Of a stretch of DNA of 64,000 nucleotides, positions 34,640 to 42,556 are shown in pieces; the stretch's first letter is position 1; each line of letters opens with the position of its first letter. The DNA is from Mycobacterium conspicuum. Lineage in GTDB: Bacteria > Actinomycetota > Actinomycetes > Mycobacteriales > Mycobacteriaceae. Position numbers and translations under genes: made by a program. Where the stretch lies: NCBI RefSeq assembly GCF_010730195.1, contig NZ_AP022613.1:2418001-2482000 (forward strand), read 5' to 3'. The notes under the pieces were generated by a model. The model saw only the letters and a list, made by a program, of their open reading frames with translations, searched no databases and was not told the origin of the DNA.

Positions 34640-35442
34640 CCGGTGGTCTGCAGTGCGCGCCGCAGCGCGTTCGGCGTATGCCCGACATGTGCCCGCATCA
34701 CGCGGGTGAAGTGCGCTTGGTCGGCGAAGCCGAGTGCGGCGGCGATGTCGGCCATTGTCGACGTCTCGGCCTGCAGTCGTTCCAGGGCACGACCGACCCT
34801 GACTCTGTTGCGATAGCTGGTCAGCGATACGCCCAGATGCTTGGGAAAAGCCCTGCTCAAGCGGTAGGGCGACACGTCGAGGAGCTCGGCCAGCGGGAAT
34901 AGCCCGCGCGCCGCCGGGTGGTCGTCGTGGATGGCCTCGCGCGCCCGCTGCACCAGTCGCGCGTCGGCGGGTACCGGTGGATCGGTCAGCGGCGTGCGCC
35001 GGTCGGTTACCTGCCGCAGCGCCGCGACGGTCAGCGCCAGCAGATTCTCGGCGAGCTGATAGTCGACGTCGACGGCGGCCAGCAGGCGCCGGTGCGCGAG
35101 TTCCAACCGGGCGTCGGCATAGAAGGTCGAGCGAGGCATCCGGCCGGGCTCGCCGACCAGCCGCCGCCACGACGCGGCGGTCAGGCGCACCGACGTGCAT
35201 ACGTCGCCGCCGTGCGGATGCGCGAACTGGTCTTCGTCTTCCGGTGCGCCGAGGTATCCGACGGTCGGGTCCAGATCGGCCGGGCCGCCCGCCGCCCGCC
35301 GCTGAAACCGGCCGGACCTGACCAACACCAGCCGTCCGCCGAGCGGGCGCTCAATCGCCGACCAACCCGAACTGTCGGGCCGGCACGTCCAGGCCTCGAG
35401 GCTGAACTGCGGTCGCGCGGCGAGGGTGACCATCGACAGCAC
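34576..35442 (-). CDS. AraC-family transcriptional regulator
   Basis: 288 aa. The C-terminal ~100 residues form two helix-turn-helix units of the AraC/XylS type: LLDVSPYRLSRAFPKHLGVS and the consensus second helix region STMADIAAALGFADQAHFTRVMRAHVG with HTPNALRRAL. The N-terminal ~150 residues are an uncharacterised sensor region with a cupin-like look. GTG start with TAGCCT six bases upstream and no Shine-Dalgarno, so probably leaderless. It is divergent from the SRPBCC gene, its likeliest target. The tail after the HTH (about 20 residues) is encoded antisense to the end of nadC. Confidence 0.9.
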   Translation of the reverse strand: MLSMVTLAARPQFSLEAWTCRPDSSGWSAIERPLGGRLVLVRSGRFQRRAAGGPADLDPTVGYLGAPEDEDQFAHPHGGDVCTSVRLTAASWRRLVGEPGRMPRSTFYADARLELAHRRLLAAVDVDYQLAENLLALTVAALRQVTDRRTPLTDPPVPADARLVQRAREAIHDDHPAARGLFPLAELLDVSPYRLSRAFPKHLGVSLTSYRNRVRVGRALERLQAETSTMADIAAALGFADQAHFTRVMRAHVGHTPNALRRALQTTGYMSKPMSRTRTECVNAPTAR

Positions 35443-35448
35443 GGCGCC

Positions 35449-35454
35449 AGGCTA
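35449..35454 (-). promoter_or_regulatory. -10 element of AraC-family gene (leaderless)
   Basis: TAGCCT on the minus strand, six bases before the GTG start. Confidence 0.5.
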
Positions 35455-35524
35455 GCGCCCCGGTATGACAGCTGCCCGCAAGAATGTTCAAGACTGCGCG
35501 GCACCTGCTCGCGAAGCTGGATTC

Positions 35525-35932
35525 ATGGCATGGATACGCACCGAGTTCGACATCGACATTGACCCCGACCGGGCCTGGCGGGTGATCGGCGACTGGGCGG
35601 ATGGCCCCGTCGGCATGGGCGGCGGCGGTTACGTGGTGTCGTCGCACGCGGCGGCCGACGTCCGCGTGGTGACCTTCGCCAAGGGCACGGTCGCGCGGGA
35701 GCGGCTGGTCGCCCGGGACGACGCCGCGCGCCGAATCGTCTACTCGTTGATCGGCGACACGGTGTGCCCCGACCACGACAACACGGTCATGCAGATCCTG
35801 GCCGACGGTGCCGGTCACTGCCGGTTCGTCTGGTCGCGCGACGTGTTGCCGGATGAGTTGGCCGGGCCGTTGCATGCCGCCATGGAGGAGGCCGCTCCGG
35901 TCATCAAGCGGACGCTGGAAAGCGGCGCCTAA
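35525..35932 (+). CDS. SRPBCC (Bet v1/START-like) family protein
   Basis: 135-aa single-domain protein beginning MAWIRTEFDIDIDPDRAWRVIGDW, the usual first strand and helix of the SRPBCC ligand-binding fold. It ends with a long C-terminal helix (ELAGPLHAAMEEAAPVIKRTL). Such proteins bind hydrophobic ligands or act as polyketide cyclases; the ligand is not predictable here. An ATG at 35465 would add 20 residues without similarity to the fold, so I prefer 35525. It diverges from the AraC regulator and converges on the TetR gene with a 4-nt overlap. Confidence 0.8.
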   Translation: MAWIRTEFDIDIDPDRAWRVIGDWADGPVGMGGGGYVVSSHAAADVRVVTFAKGTVARERLVARDDAARRIVYSLIGDTVCPDHDNTVMQILADGAGHCRFVWSRDVLPDELAGPLHAAMEEAAPVIKRTLESGA

Positions 35933-36507
35933 CTAACGCGTTCGCCACGCAACAACGTGCGCGCCGCCGGTTTGGCGGCCTGCAGCGCGGCCGGATCACC
36001 CGCGATGCGGGACAGGATCAGCGCCCCCTCGATCAACGAGATCACCGCCAGCGCAACATCTTTCGCTTCCGTCTCGGCCCAGGCTTCCGAGCGCAGCCGC
36101 TCCTCGATCGCGGCGCACCAACCGGCGAATGCGCGCGCCGAGGCCGCGCGCACCAACGGGCTGGCGTTTACCGACTCGGTCGCTACCGGCTCGATCGGAC
36201 AGCCGTCGCGCTGATCGCCGGCCAGGCCCGCCACCAGTAGGTCGATCCAGCGCTCGACGATCTCGGCCACCGGCCGACCGGTGGCGAGGAACCGGCGCAG
36301 CAGCCGCTCGATATCGGCTCCGGCGGCGTCCACCACCGCGGCGGCCAGCTGCTGCTTGCCCTGTGGGAAGTGGTGATACAGAGAGCCCGCCTTGACGCCG
36401 GCCTCGTCGAGGATCTGGTTCAGTCCGGTCGCCGCGTAGCCCTGGCGGCGGAACAGGGTGGCCGCGTTCTCCACCAGGGCTGCGCGGCTGCGATCCGGTC
36501 TCGGCAC
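35929..36507 (-). CDS. TetR-family transcriptional regulator
   Basis: 192 aa from the GTG at 36507. The N-terminal HTH is typical: RAALVENAATLFRRQGYAATGLNQILDEAGVKAGSLYHHFPQGKQQL. The C-terminal domain (DGCPIEPVATES and after) looks like the LmrA/YxaF-type ligand domain. The longer frame upstream would read through the operator and is unlikely. TATTGT is 7 nt before the GTG, and a perfect 18-bp palindrome lies just upstream between this gene and the divergent alcohol dehydrogenase, so it should repress both. Confidence 0.9.
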   Translation of the reverse strand: MPRPDRSRAALVENAATLFRRQGYAATGLNQILDEAGVKAGSLYHHFPQGKQQLAAAVVDAAGADIERLLRRFLATGRPVAEIVERWIDLLVAGLAGDQRDGCPIEPVATESVNASPLVRAASARAFAGWCAAIEERLRSEAWAETEAKDVALAVISLIEGALILSRIAGDPAALQAAKPAARTLLRGERVS

Positions 36508-36514
36508 GGTATTG

Positions 36515-36520
36515 ACAATA
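36515..36520 (-). promoter_or_regulatory. -10 element of TetR gene (leaderless)
   Basis: TATTGT on the minus strand, seven bases before the GTG start; it abuts the palindromic operator. Confidence 0.5.
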
Positions 36521-36538
36521 CTTGAGTGATCACTCAAG
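36521..36538. promoter_or_regulatory. TetR operator palindrome
   Basis: Perfect palindrome CTTGAGTGATCACTCAAG. It lies in the 34-nt gap between the divergent TetR and alcohol dehydrogenase genes. TTGACA at 36512-36517 could be a -35 for the dehydrogenase. Confidence 0.85.
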
Positions 36539-36541
36539 AAT

Positions 36542-37576
36542 GTGGAGATGAGGCAATTGACGTTCCAAGAACCCGGCCGATACGACTGGACCGAGGTGCC
36601 CGAACCCCAGATCACCGCGCCCGAGCAGGCCCTCGTCCGGCCGGTGGCGGTCGCCTGCTGCGACCTGGACGTCGCGGTATGTCACGGCCGGTTGCCGTTG
36701 CCGCCCGGGTACGCGGTGGGGCACGAGGGCCTGGCCGAGGTCGTCGCGGTCGGCGACGCCGTGACCGGCGTCCGGGTGGGCGACCGGGTCGTGGTGCCTT
36801 TCCAGGTCAGCTGCGGAACCTGCGCGGAATGCCGCCGCGGCGTGACCGGATCATGCGGCTCGGTGCCACTCATGACGGTCTACGGCATGGCCCCCATCGC
36901 CGGCCGGGACAGCGGCGGCTTCATGTCGGACCTGGTGCTGGTGCCCTACGCCGACGCGATGCTCATCCCGGTGCCCGACGGGGTGGAACCCACGGCCATC
37001 GCGTCGCTGTCGGACAACATTCCCGACGGCTGGCGGGCGGTCGGACCGTTCGCCGGCGAGCTGGCCGCCCTCGATGCGGCCGACCGGCGGGTCCTGGTGG
37101 TGGGCCGGCTGTCGATCGGGCTGTATGCGGCGGCGATGGCCGCCGCGCAGGGGGCCCACGTCGACTACGTCGACACCGACCCGCAGCGCCTGGCCGCGGC
37201 CGAGAAGCTCGGCGCGGTCGCGCACGAACGCGACAAGCCGGACAAGGCCTGGGGCCGCTATCCGGTCACGGTGCACACCTCGGCCGAACCCGAGCTGCTC
37301 GCCGCCACCCTGCGCGCCACCTGGCCCGACGGCGTGTGCACCGACACCGGCGTCTACTACCAACCCGCGGTCGAGCTGCCGCTGCTCGCGATGTACACCC
37401 GCGGCGTGCGGTTCGTCACCGGGCGCGTCAACGCTCGGGTGGTGATTCCGCAGGTGCTCGAGCTGCTGGCCGGCGGTATGGACCTGTCGCCAGCCGTCGA
37501 TCGCGTGGTGGCCTGGGAGGACGCCCCGTCGGCCTGGCCGGAGATGATCGGCAAGACCGTTTACGTGCGTGACTAG
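36542..37576 (+). CDS. zinc-dependent alcohol dehydrogenase family protein
   Basis: 344 aa, medium-chain dehydrogenase/reductase. GroES-like domain with YAVGHEGLAEVVAVGD and GVRVGDRVVVPF; the structural-zinc cysteines appear in SCGTCAECRRGVTGSCG. The Rossmann half lacks a textbook GxGxxG: the expected place reads VLVVGRLSIGLYAAAMA, so coenzyme binding may be atypical. GTG at 36542 or ATG at 36548; the first is only three bases from the operator, so the transcript may have little or no leader. Regulated by the adjacent TetR. Substrate unknown. Confidence 0.85.
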   Translation: MEMRQLTFQEPGRYDWTEVPEPQITAPEQALVRPVAVACCDLDVAVCHGRLPLPPGYAVGHEGLAEVVAVGDAVTGVRVGDRVVVPFQVSCGTCAECRRGVTGSCGSVPLMTVYGMAPIAGRDSGGFMSDLVLVPYADAMLIPVPDGVEPTAIASLSDNIPDGWRAVGPFAGELAALDAADRRVLVVGRLSIGLYAAAMAAAQGAHVDYVDTDPQRLAAAEKLGAVAHERDKPDKAWGRYPVTVHTSAEPELLAATLRATWPDGVCTDTGVYYQPAVELPLLAMYTRGVRFVTGRVNARVVIPQVLELLAGGMDLSPAVDRVVAWEDAPSAWPEMIGKTVYVRD

Positions 37577-37585
37577 TCATCGAAA

Positions 37586-37631
37586 CTGCGTCCAGCGCGA
37601 AAAAATCGCCGAAAAGGCGCACTGAACGCAG
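37586..37631. repeat. imperfect palindromic element
   Basis: CTGCGTCCAGCGC pairs imperfectly with GCGCACTGAACGCAG (37617-37631) around a loop that holds CGCCGAAAAGGCG, itself a small hairpin. It occupies the gap between two convergent genes and could act as a terminator or be a dispersed repeat. Confidence 0.55.
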
Positions 37632-37644
37632 GCTCGGCGTTAGT

Positions 37645-38064
37645 TCAGGCGATCTCGGCGACGAAAACGCCCATGCGGCCCAGCTGCGCCTTGGCGAGGA
37701 ACGGCAGCCCCGCCGCGTCCGGGCCGTCGTAGCCGGCCGGCAGGATCCGGGTGTTGGTGAGGTGCAGCTTGCGGCGGGCGAGGCGCAGGTCGGCCTGCCC
37801 CGCGGCCAGCACGTTCTTCACCCAGTCGGTCTTCCCGTGGCCCAGCGCGATCGCCAGCACATTGCCCTTGCGGTAGGCCGTCACGATGGTCTGGTACGGC
37901 TTGCCGGACTTGCGACCGCGATGCTCGATGGTCCCGGTGCCCGGCAGGAAGCGCGCGAACGGCTTCATCGCCTTGTTGAAGTATTTGACCTGCAGGTTCT
38001 CAAACCAGACCGGAAAGAGCATCGGGACGCCCGGCGCGTTGTTCGGATGATCTTTTCTGGACAT
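37645..38064 (-). CDS. deazaflavin (F420)-dependent nitroreductase-family protein (Rv1598c-like)
   Basis: 139 aa starting MSRKDHPNN. It matches the split-barrel Ddn-like family of actinobacterial F420-dependent quinone/nitro-reductases: FNKAMKPFARFLPGTGTIEHRGRKSGKP, then TAYRKGNVLAIALGHGKTDWVKNVLA and the LTNTR strand. Such enzymes use F420H2 for two-electron reductions at the membrane. The upstream frame extension is discarded because it runs across the hisD promoter. It lies between the alcohol dehydrogenase and the his operon. Confidence 0.8.
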   Translation of the reverse strand: MSRKDHPNNAPGVPMLFPVWFENLQVKYFNKAMKPFARFLPGTGTIEHRGRKSGKPYQTIVTAYRKGNVLAIALGHGKTDWVKNVLAAGQADLRLARRKLHLTNTRILPAGYDGPDAAGLPFLAKAQLGRMGVFVAEIA

Positions 38065-38145
38065 GACCGGAACTGTACCTGCGCCGCTTTGAGCAGCGGT
38101 TATCCAACCGGTGTTCCGGCCGAATATCGATTTGAGTTGCTCTGG

Positions 38146-38151
38146 GACAAT
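38146..38151 (+). promoter_or_regulatory. possible -10 element of the his operon
   Basis: GACAAT seven bases before the ATG at 38159. If used, hisD would be translated from a leaderless message. Confidence 0.4.
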
Positions 38152-38158
38152 GAGAGCA

Positions 38159-39472
38159 ATGAGTACACCCCTGATGGCCCGCATTGACCTGCGCGGCGCG
38201 CAATTGACGGCCGCGCGGCTGCGGGCCGCGCTGCCGCGCGGTGGCGCCGACGTGGAGAGCGTCATGGGTCAGGTGCGCCCGATCGTGCAGGCGGTCGCCG
38301 AGCGCGGCGCCGAGGCGGCACTGGAATTCGGGGCGTCGTTCGACGGCGTCCGCCCGCCGGCCGTGCGGGTGCCCGACGGCGCGCTGGACGCCGCCCTGGC
38401 CGGGCTGGACCCCGACGTGCGCGAAGCGCTGCAGGTGATGATCGAACGCACCCGCGCCGTGCACGCCGATCAGCGCCGCGACGACGTCACCACCGTGCTC
38501 GGCCCGGGCGCCACGGTGACCGAGCGGTGGGTGCCCGTCGAGCGGGTTGGCCTGTACGTGCCGGGCGGCAACGCCGTGTACCCGTCCAGCGTGGTGATGA
38601 ACGTGGTGCCGGCGCAGACCGCCGGGGTCGGCTCGCTGGTGGTGGCCAGCCCGCCGCAGGTGGCCTTTGACGGGTGGCCGCACCCGACGATCCTGGCCGC
38701 GGCCCGGCTGCTGGGCGTCGACGAGGTGTGGGCCGTGGGCGGCGCGCAGGCCGTGGCCCTCATGGCCTACGGCGATACCGACCTCGAACCCGTCGACATG
38801 ATCACCGGCCCCGGCAACATCTACGTCACCGCCGCCAAGCGGCTGTGCCGCTCGCGGGTCGGCATCGACGCCGAGGCCGGGCCCACCGAGATCGCCATCC
38901 TGGCCGACCACACCGCGGACCCCACGCACGTGGCCGCCGATTTGATCAGCCAGGCCGAGCACGACGAGATGGCCGGCAGCGTGCTGGTGACCCCGAGCCC
39001 GGAGCTTGCCGACGCCGCCGCCGCCGAGGTGGCCGCCCAACTGCAGACCACCAAGCACCGCGAACGGGTGACGACCGCGTTGGGCGGGCGGCAGTCGGCG
39101 ATCATCCTGGTCGATGATCTGGACGCGGGCGTGGCCGTGGTAAACGCCTACGCCGCAGAGCATCTCGAGATCCAGACCGCCGACGCGCCGCGGGTGGCCG
39201 GGCGGATCCGTTCGGCCGGGGCCGTTTTCGTCGGCCCGTATTCGCCGGTCAGTCTCGGCGATTACTGCGCCGGGTCCAACCACGTGCTGCCGACCTCGGG
39301 CACCGCGCGGCATTCCAGCGGCCTGTCGGTGCAGACGTTCCTGCGCGGCATTCACGTCGTCGACTACACCGAGGCGGCCCTCAAGGACGTCTCCGGTCAC
39401 CTGGTCACGCTGGCCACCGCCGAGGACCTGCCGGCGCACGGCGAGGCGGTACGCCGGAGGTTCGAACGGTGA
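38159..39472 (+). CDS. hisD: histidinol dehydrogenase (HisD)
   Basis: 437-aa zinc enzyme that oxidises L-histidinol twice to L-histidine with NAD+. Family blocks: VERVGLYVPGGNAVYPSSV, MITGPGNIYVTAAKR, EAGPTEIAI, ISQAEHDE (zinc ligands Gln/His) and AEHLEI, then AGSNHVLPTSG. Possible ATGs are 38150, 38159 and 38174. I use 38159 (MSTPLMARIDLRG) because a -10-like GACAAT precedes it by seven bases; 38174 would give the length closest to M. tuberculosis. First gene of the eight-gene his operon; its stop overlaps the hisC start. Confidence 0.95.
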   Translation: MSTPLMARIDLRGAQLTAARLRAALPRGGADVESVMGQVRPIVQAVAERGAEAALEFGASFDGVRPPAVRVPDGALDAALAGLDPDVREALQVMIERTRAVHADQRRDDVTTVLGPGATVTERWVPVERVGLYVPGGNAVYPSSVVMNVVPAQTAGVGSLVVASPPQVAFDGWPHPTILAAARLLGVDEVWAVGGAQAVALMAYGDTDLEPVDMITGPGNIYVTAAKRLCRSRVGIDAEAGPTEIAILADHTADPTHVAADLISQAEHDEMAGSVLVTPSPELADAAAAEVAAQLQTTKHRERVTTALGGRQSAIILVDDLDAGVAVVNAYAAEHLEIQTADAPRVAGRIRSAGAVFVGPYSPVSLGDYCAGSNHVLPTSGTARHSSGLSVQTFLRGIHVVDYTEAALKDVSGHLVTLATAEDLPAHGEAVRRRFER

Positions 39473-40590
39473 AGCCCACCCTTGACGACCTGCCGCTGCG
39501 CGACGACCTGCGCGGCAAATCCCCTTACGGCGCACCGCAATTGGCCGTTTCGGTGCGGCTGAACACCAACGAGAACCCGCACCCGCCGACCCAGGCGCTG
39601 GTCGACGACGTGGTGGCCTCGGTGCGCGAGGCCGCGGCGGACCTGCACCGCTACCCCGACCGCGACGCCGTGGAGCTGCGCCGCGACCTGGCCGCCTACC
39701 TCACGGCACAGACCGGGGTTGCGCTCGGCGTGGAAAACCTTTGGGCCGCCAATGGTTCCAACGAGATCCTGCAGCAGCTGCTGCAGGCGTTCGGCGGGCC
39801 GGGGCGCAGCGCGATCGGCTTCGTCCCGTCGTACTCGATGCACCCGATCATCGCCGACGGCACCCGCACCGAGTGGCTCGAGGCCGCCCGCGCCGACGAC
39901 TTCAGCTTCGACGCCGACGTCGCGGTCGCCGCCGTCGCCGAGCGCCAACCCGACGTGGTGTTCATCGCCAGCCCGAATAACCCATCGGGACAAAGCGTTT
40001 CGCTGCCCGACCTGTGCCGGCTGCTCGACGTGGTGCCGGGGATCCTGATCGTCGACGAGGCGTATGGCGAGTTCTCCTCCCAGCCCAGCGCCGTGGCGTT
40101 GGTGGAGGAGTTTCCAACCAAGCTGGTCGTCACCCGCACCATGAGCAAGGCGTTCGCCTTCGCCGGCGGCCGGCTCGGCTACCTGATCGCCACGCCGGCG
40201 CTGATCGATGCGATGCTGCTGGTGCGCCTGCCGTATCACCTGTCGTCGGTGACCCAGGCCGCGGCCCGGGCCGCGTTACGCCACGCCGACGACACCCTCG
40301 GCAGCGTGGCGACGCTGATCGCCGAACGCGAACGGGTGATGACGGCCTTGAGCGGCATGGGCTTTCGCGTGATCCCCAGCGACGCGAACTTCGTGCTGTT
40401 CGGACAGTTCGCCGATGCGCCGTCGGCGTGGCAGCACTACCTCGACGACGGCGTGCTGATCCGCGACGTCGGCATACCCGGCTACCTGCGCGCCACCACG
40501 GGTCTGGCCGAGGAGAACGACGCTTTTTTGAAGGTGAGCGCGCGGATCGCAGCCACCGAACTGAACCCCGTCAACGTAGGAGCATCATGA
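39469..40590 (+). CDS. hisC: histidinol-phosphate aminotransferase (HisC)
   Basis: 373-aa PLP aminotransferase making histidinol phosphate from imidazole-acetol phosphate and glutamate. NTNENPHPP at the N-terminus, WAANGSNEILQQLLQAFGG, ASPNNPSGQ, VDEAYGEFS and the PLP lysine K227 in TMSKAFAFAGGRLGYL. GTG start in a GTGA overlap with hisD, stop in an ATGA overlap with hisB. Confidence 0.96.
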   Translation: MKPTLDDLPLRDDLRGKSPYGAPQLAVSVRLNTNENPHPPTQALVDDVVASVREAAADLHRYPDRDAVELRRDLAAYLTAQTGVALGVENLWAANGSNEILQQLLQAFGGPGRSAIGFVPSYSMHPIIADGTRTEWLEAARADDFSFDADVAVAAVAERQPDVVFIASPNNPSGQSVSLPDLCRLLDVVPGILIVDEAYGEFSSQPSAVALVEEFPTKLVVTRTMSKAFAFAGGRLGYLIATPALIDAMLLVRLPYHLSSVTQAAARAALRHADDTLGSVATLIAERERVMTALSGMGFRVIPSDANFVLFGQFADAPSAWQHYLDDGVLIRDVGIPGYLRATTGLAEENDAFLKVSARIAATELNPVNVGAS

Positions 40591-41198
40591 CCACCCGCCG
40601 CGCGCGTATTGAACGCCGCACCAAGGAATCCGACATCGTCGTCGAGCTCGACCTCGACGGCACCGGGCTGGTCGACGTCGACACCGGCGTCCCGTTTTAC
40701 GACCACATGCTGACCGCGCTGGGCACGCACGCCAGCTTCGACCTGACCGTGCGGACCAAGGGCGACGTCGAGATCGAGGGACACCACACCATCGAGGACA
40801 CCGCCATCGTGCTGGGCCAGGCGCTGGGGCAGGCGCTGGGCGACAAGAAGGGCATCCGCCGGTTCGGTGACGCGTTCATCCCGATGGACGAGACGCTGGC
40901 GCACGCCGCCGTCGACGTCTCCGGCCGACCGTACTGCGTACACACCGGCGAGCCGGATCACCTGCAGCACACCACCATTGCCGGCAGCTCGGTGCCCTAC
41001 CACACCGTCATCAACCGCCACGTGTTCGAGACGCTGGCCAACAACGCGCGCATCGCGCTGCACGTGCGGGTGCTGTACGGCCGCGACCCGCACCACATCA
41101 CCGAAGCGCAATACAAGGCCGTCGCCCGCGCGTTGCGCCAGGCCGTCGAGCCCGACCCCCGGACGTCCGGTGTGCCGTCCACCAAAGGTGTTCTGTGA
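40587..41198 (+). CDS. hisB: imidazoleglycerol-phosphate dehydratase (HisB)
   Basis: 203-aa monofunctional dehydratase (no HisN-type phosphatase fused), typical of actinobacteria. The two metal-binding histidine motifs are present as pairs: FYDHMLTALGTHASFD and GHHTIEDTAI early, and DHLQHTTIAGSSVPYHTVINRH / DPHHITEAQYKAVARALRQA late. ATG with GTAGGAG six bases upstream. GTGA overlap with hisH. Confidence 0.96.
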   Translation: MTTRRARIERRTKESDIVVELDLDGTGLVDVDTGVPFYDHMLTALGTHASFDLTVRTKGDVEIEGHHTIEDTAIVLGQALGQALGDKKGIRRFGDAFIPMDETLAHAAVDVSGRPYCVHTGEPDHLQHTTIAGSSVPYHTVINRHVFETLANNARIALHVRVLYGRDPHHITEAQYKAVARALRQAVEPDPRTSGVPSTKGVL

Positions 41199-41815
41199 CA
41201 ACCAAATCAGTGGTGGTGCTCGACTACGGCTCGGGTAACCTACGGTCGGCGCAGCGCGCGCTGCAGCGGGTCGGCGCCGACGTCGAAGTGACCGCCGACG
41301 CGGGCGCCGCCGCGGCCGCCGACGGGCTGGTGGTGCCCGGCGTCGGCGCCTTCGAGGCGTGCATGACGGGCCTGCGCAAGATCGCGGGCGAGAAGATCAT
41401 CGCCGACCGGGTCGCCGCCGGGCGCCCGGTGCTGGGCGTGTGCGTCGGCATGCAGATCCTGTTCGCCCACGGGGTGGAGTTCGGGGTGGACACGATCGGC
41501 TGCGGGCAGTGGCCCGGGGCGGTCACGCGACTGGATGCCCCGGTGATTCCGCACATGGGCTGGAACGTGGTGAACGCGGCGCCCGGCGGCGTGCTGTTCA
41601 AGGGGCTGGGCAGCGACGCCCGGTTCTATTTCGTGCATTCCTATGCCGCGCAGCGCTGGGAAGGCTCGCCGGAGGCGCGGCTGACCTGGGCCACGTACCA
41701 GGTACCGTTTCTGGCCGCCGTCGAGGACGGTCCGCTGTCCGCCACCCAGTTTCACCCGGAAAAGAGTGGGGATGCCGGTGCCGAGGTGCTGAACAACTGG
41801 GTCGAGGGACTGTAA
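41195..41815 (+). CDS. hisH: imidazole glycerol phosphate synthase, glutaminase subunit (HisH)
   Basis: 206-aa class I glutamine amidotransferase that supplies ammonia to HisF. The nucleophile is C83 in GVCVGMQILF; the His/Glu pair is in ATQFHPEKSGDAG; the N-terminal VLDYGSGNLRSAQ is typical. GTG start overlapping hisB. hisA follows after two bases. Confidence 0.96.
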   Translation: MTTKSVVVLDYGSGNLRSAQRALQRVGADVEVTADAGAAAAADGLVVPGVGAFEACMTGLRKIAGEKIIADRVAAGRPVLGVCVGMQILFAHGVEFGVDTIGCGQWPGAVTRLDAPVIPHMGWNVVNAAPGGVLFKGLGSDARFYFVHSYAAQRWEGSPEARLTWATYQVPFLAAVEDGPLSATQFHPEKSGDAGAEVLNNWVEGL

Positions 41816-41817
41816 CG

Positions 41818-42552
41818 ATGCCGCTGATACTGCTACCCGCCGTCGACGTCGTCGAGGGTCGCGCCGTGCGCCTTGTGCAGGGCAAGGCCGGCAGCGAAAC
41901 CGAGTACGGCTCGGCGCTGGACGCCGCGCTGGCCTGGCAGCGCGACGGCGCCGAATGGATCCACCTGGTCGACCTGGACGCCGCGTTCGGCCGTGGGTCC
42001 AACCGCGAACTGCTCGCCGAGGTGGTGGGCAAGCTCGACGTGCAGGTCGAGATGTCGGGCGGCATCCGCGACGACGATTCGCTGGCCGCGGCGCTGGCCA
42101 CCGGTTGCGCGCGGGTCAACCTGGGCACGGCGGCGCTGGAGAACCCGCAGTGGTGCGCGCGGGCCATCGCCGAGCACGGCGACAAGGTCGCCGTCGGCCT
42201 GGACGTGCAGATTGTCGGCGGCGCGCACCGGCTGCGCGGGCGCGGCTGGGAGACCGACGGCGGTGATCTGTGGGACGTGCTGGAACGCCTTGACCGCGAA
42301 GGATGTTCGCGGTTCGTCGTCACCGACGTCACCAAGGACGGCACGCTGGGCGGCCCGAACCTGGACCTGTTGGCCCGCGTCGCCGAGCGCACCGATGTTC
42401 CGGTCATCGCGTCGGGCGGAGTGTCCAGCCTCGACGACCTGCGCGCCATCGCGACGTTGGTCGACCGCGGCGTCGAGGGCGCCATCGTGGGCAAGGCCCT
42501 CTACGCCGGACGGTTCACCCTGCCGCAGGCGTTGGCCGCGATGCGGGATTGA
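41818..42552 (+). CDS. hisA: phosphoribosyl isomerase A (HisA/PriA)
   Basis: 244-aa TIM barrel isomerising ProFAR to PRFAR. In mycobacteria this PriA-type enzyme also performs the TrpF reaction of tryptophan synthesis; no trpF is present in the trp cluster at 49-54 kb, which agrees. Sequence blocks: LLPAVDVVEGRAVRLVQG, WIHLVDLDAAFGRGSN, VEMSGGIRDDDS, VTDVTKDGTLGGPN and VIASGGVSSLDDL. ATG two bases after the hisH stop; no overlap with the following gene (4-nt gap). Confidence 0.94.
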   Translation: MPLILLPAVDVVEGRAVRLVQGKAGSETEYGSALDAALAWQRDGAEWIHLVDLDAAFGRGSNRELLAEVVGKLDVQVEMSGGIRDDDSLAAALATGCARVNLGTAALENPQWCARAIAEHGDKVAVGLDVQIVGGAHRLRGRGWETDGGDLWDVLERLDREGCSRFVVTDVTKDGTLGGPNLDLLARVAERTDVPVIASGGVSSLDDLRAIATLVDRGVEGAIVGKALYAGRFTLPQALAAMRD

Positions 42553-42556
42553 GCCA

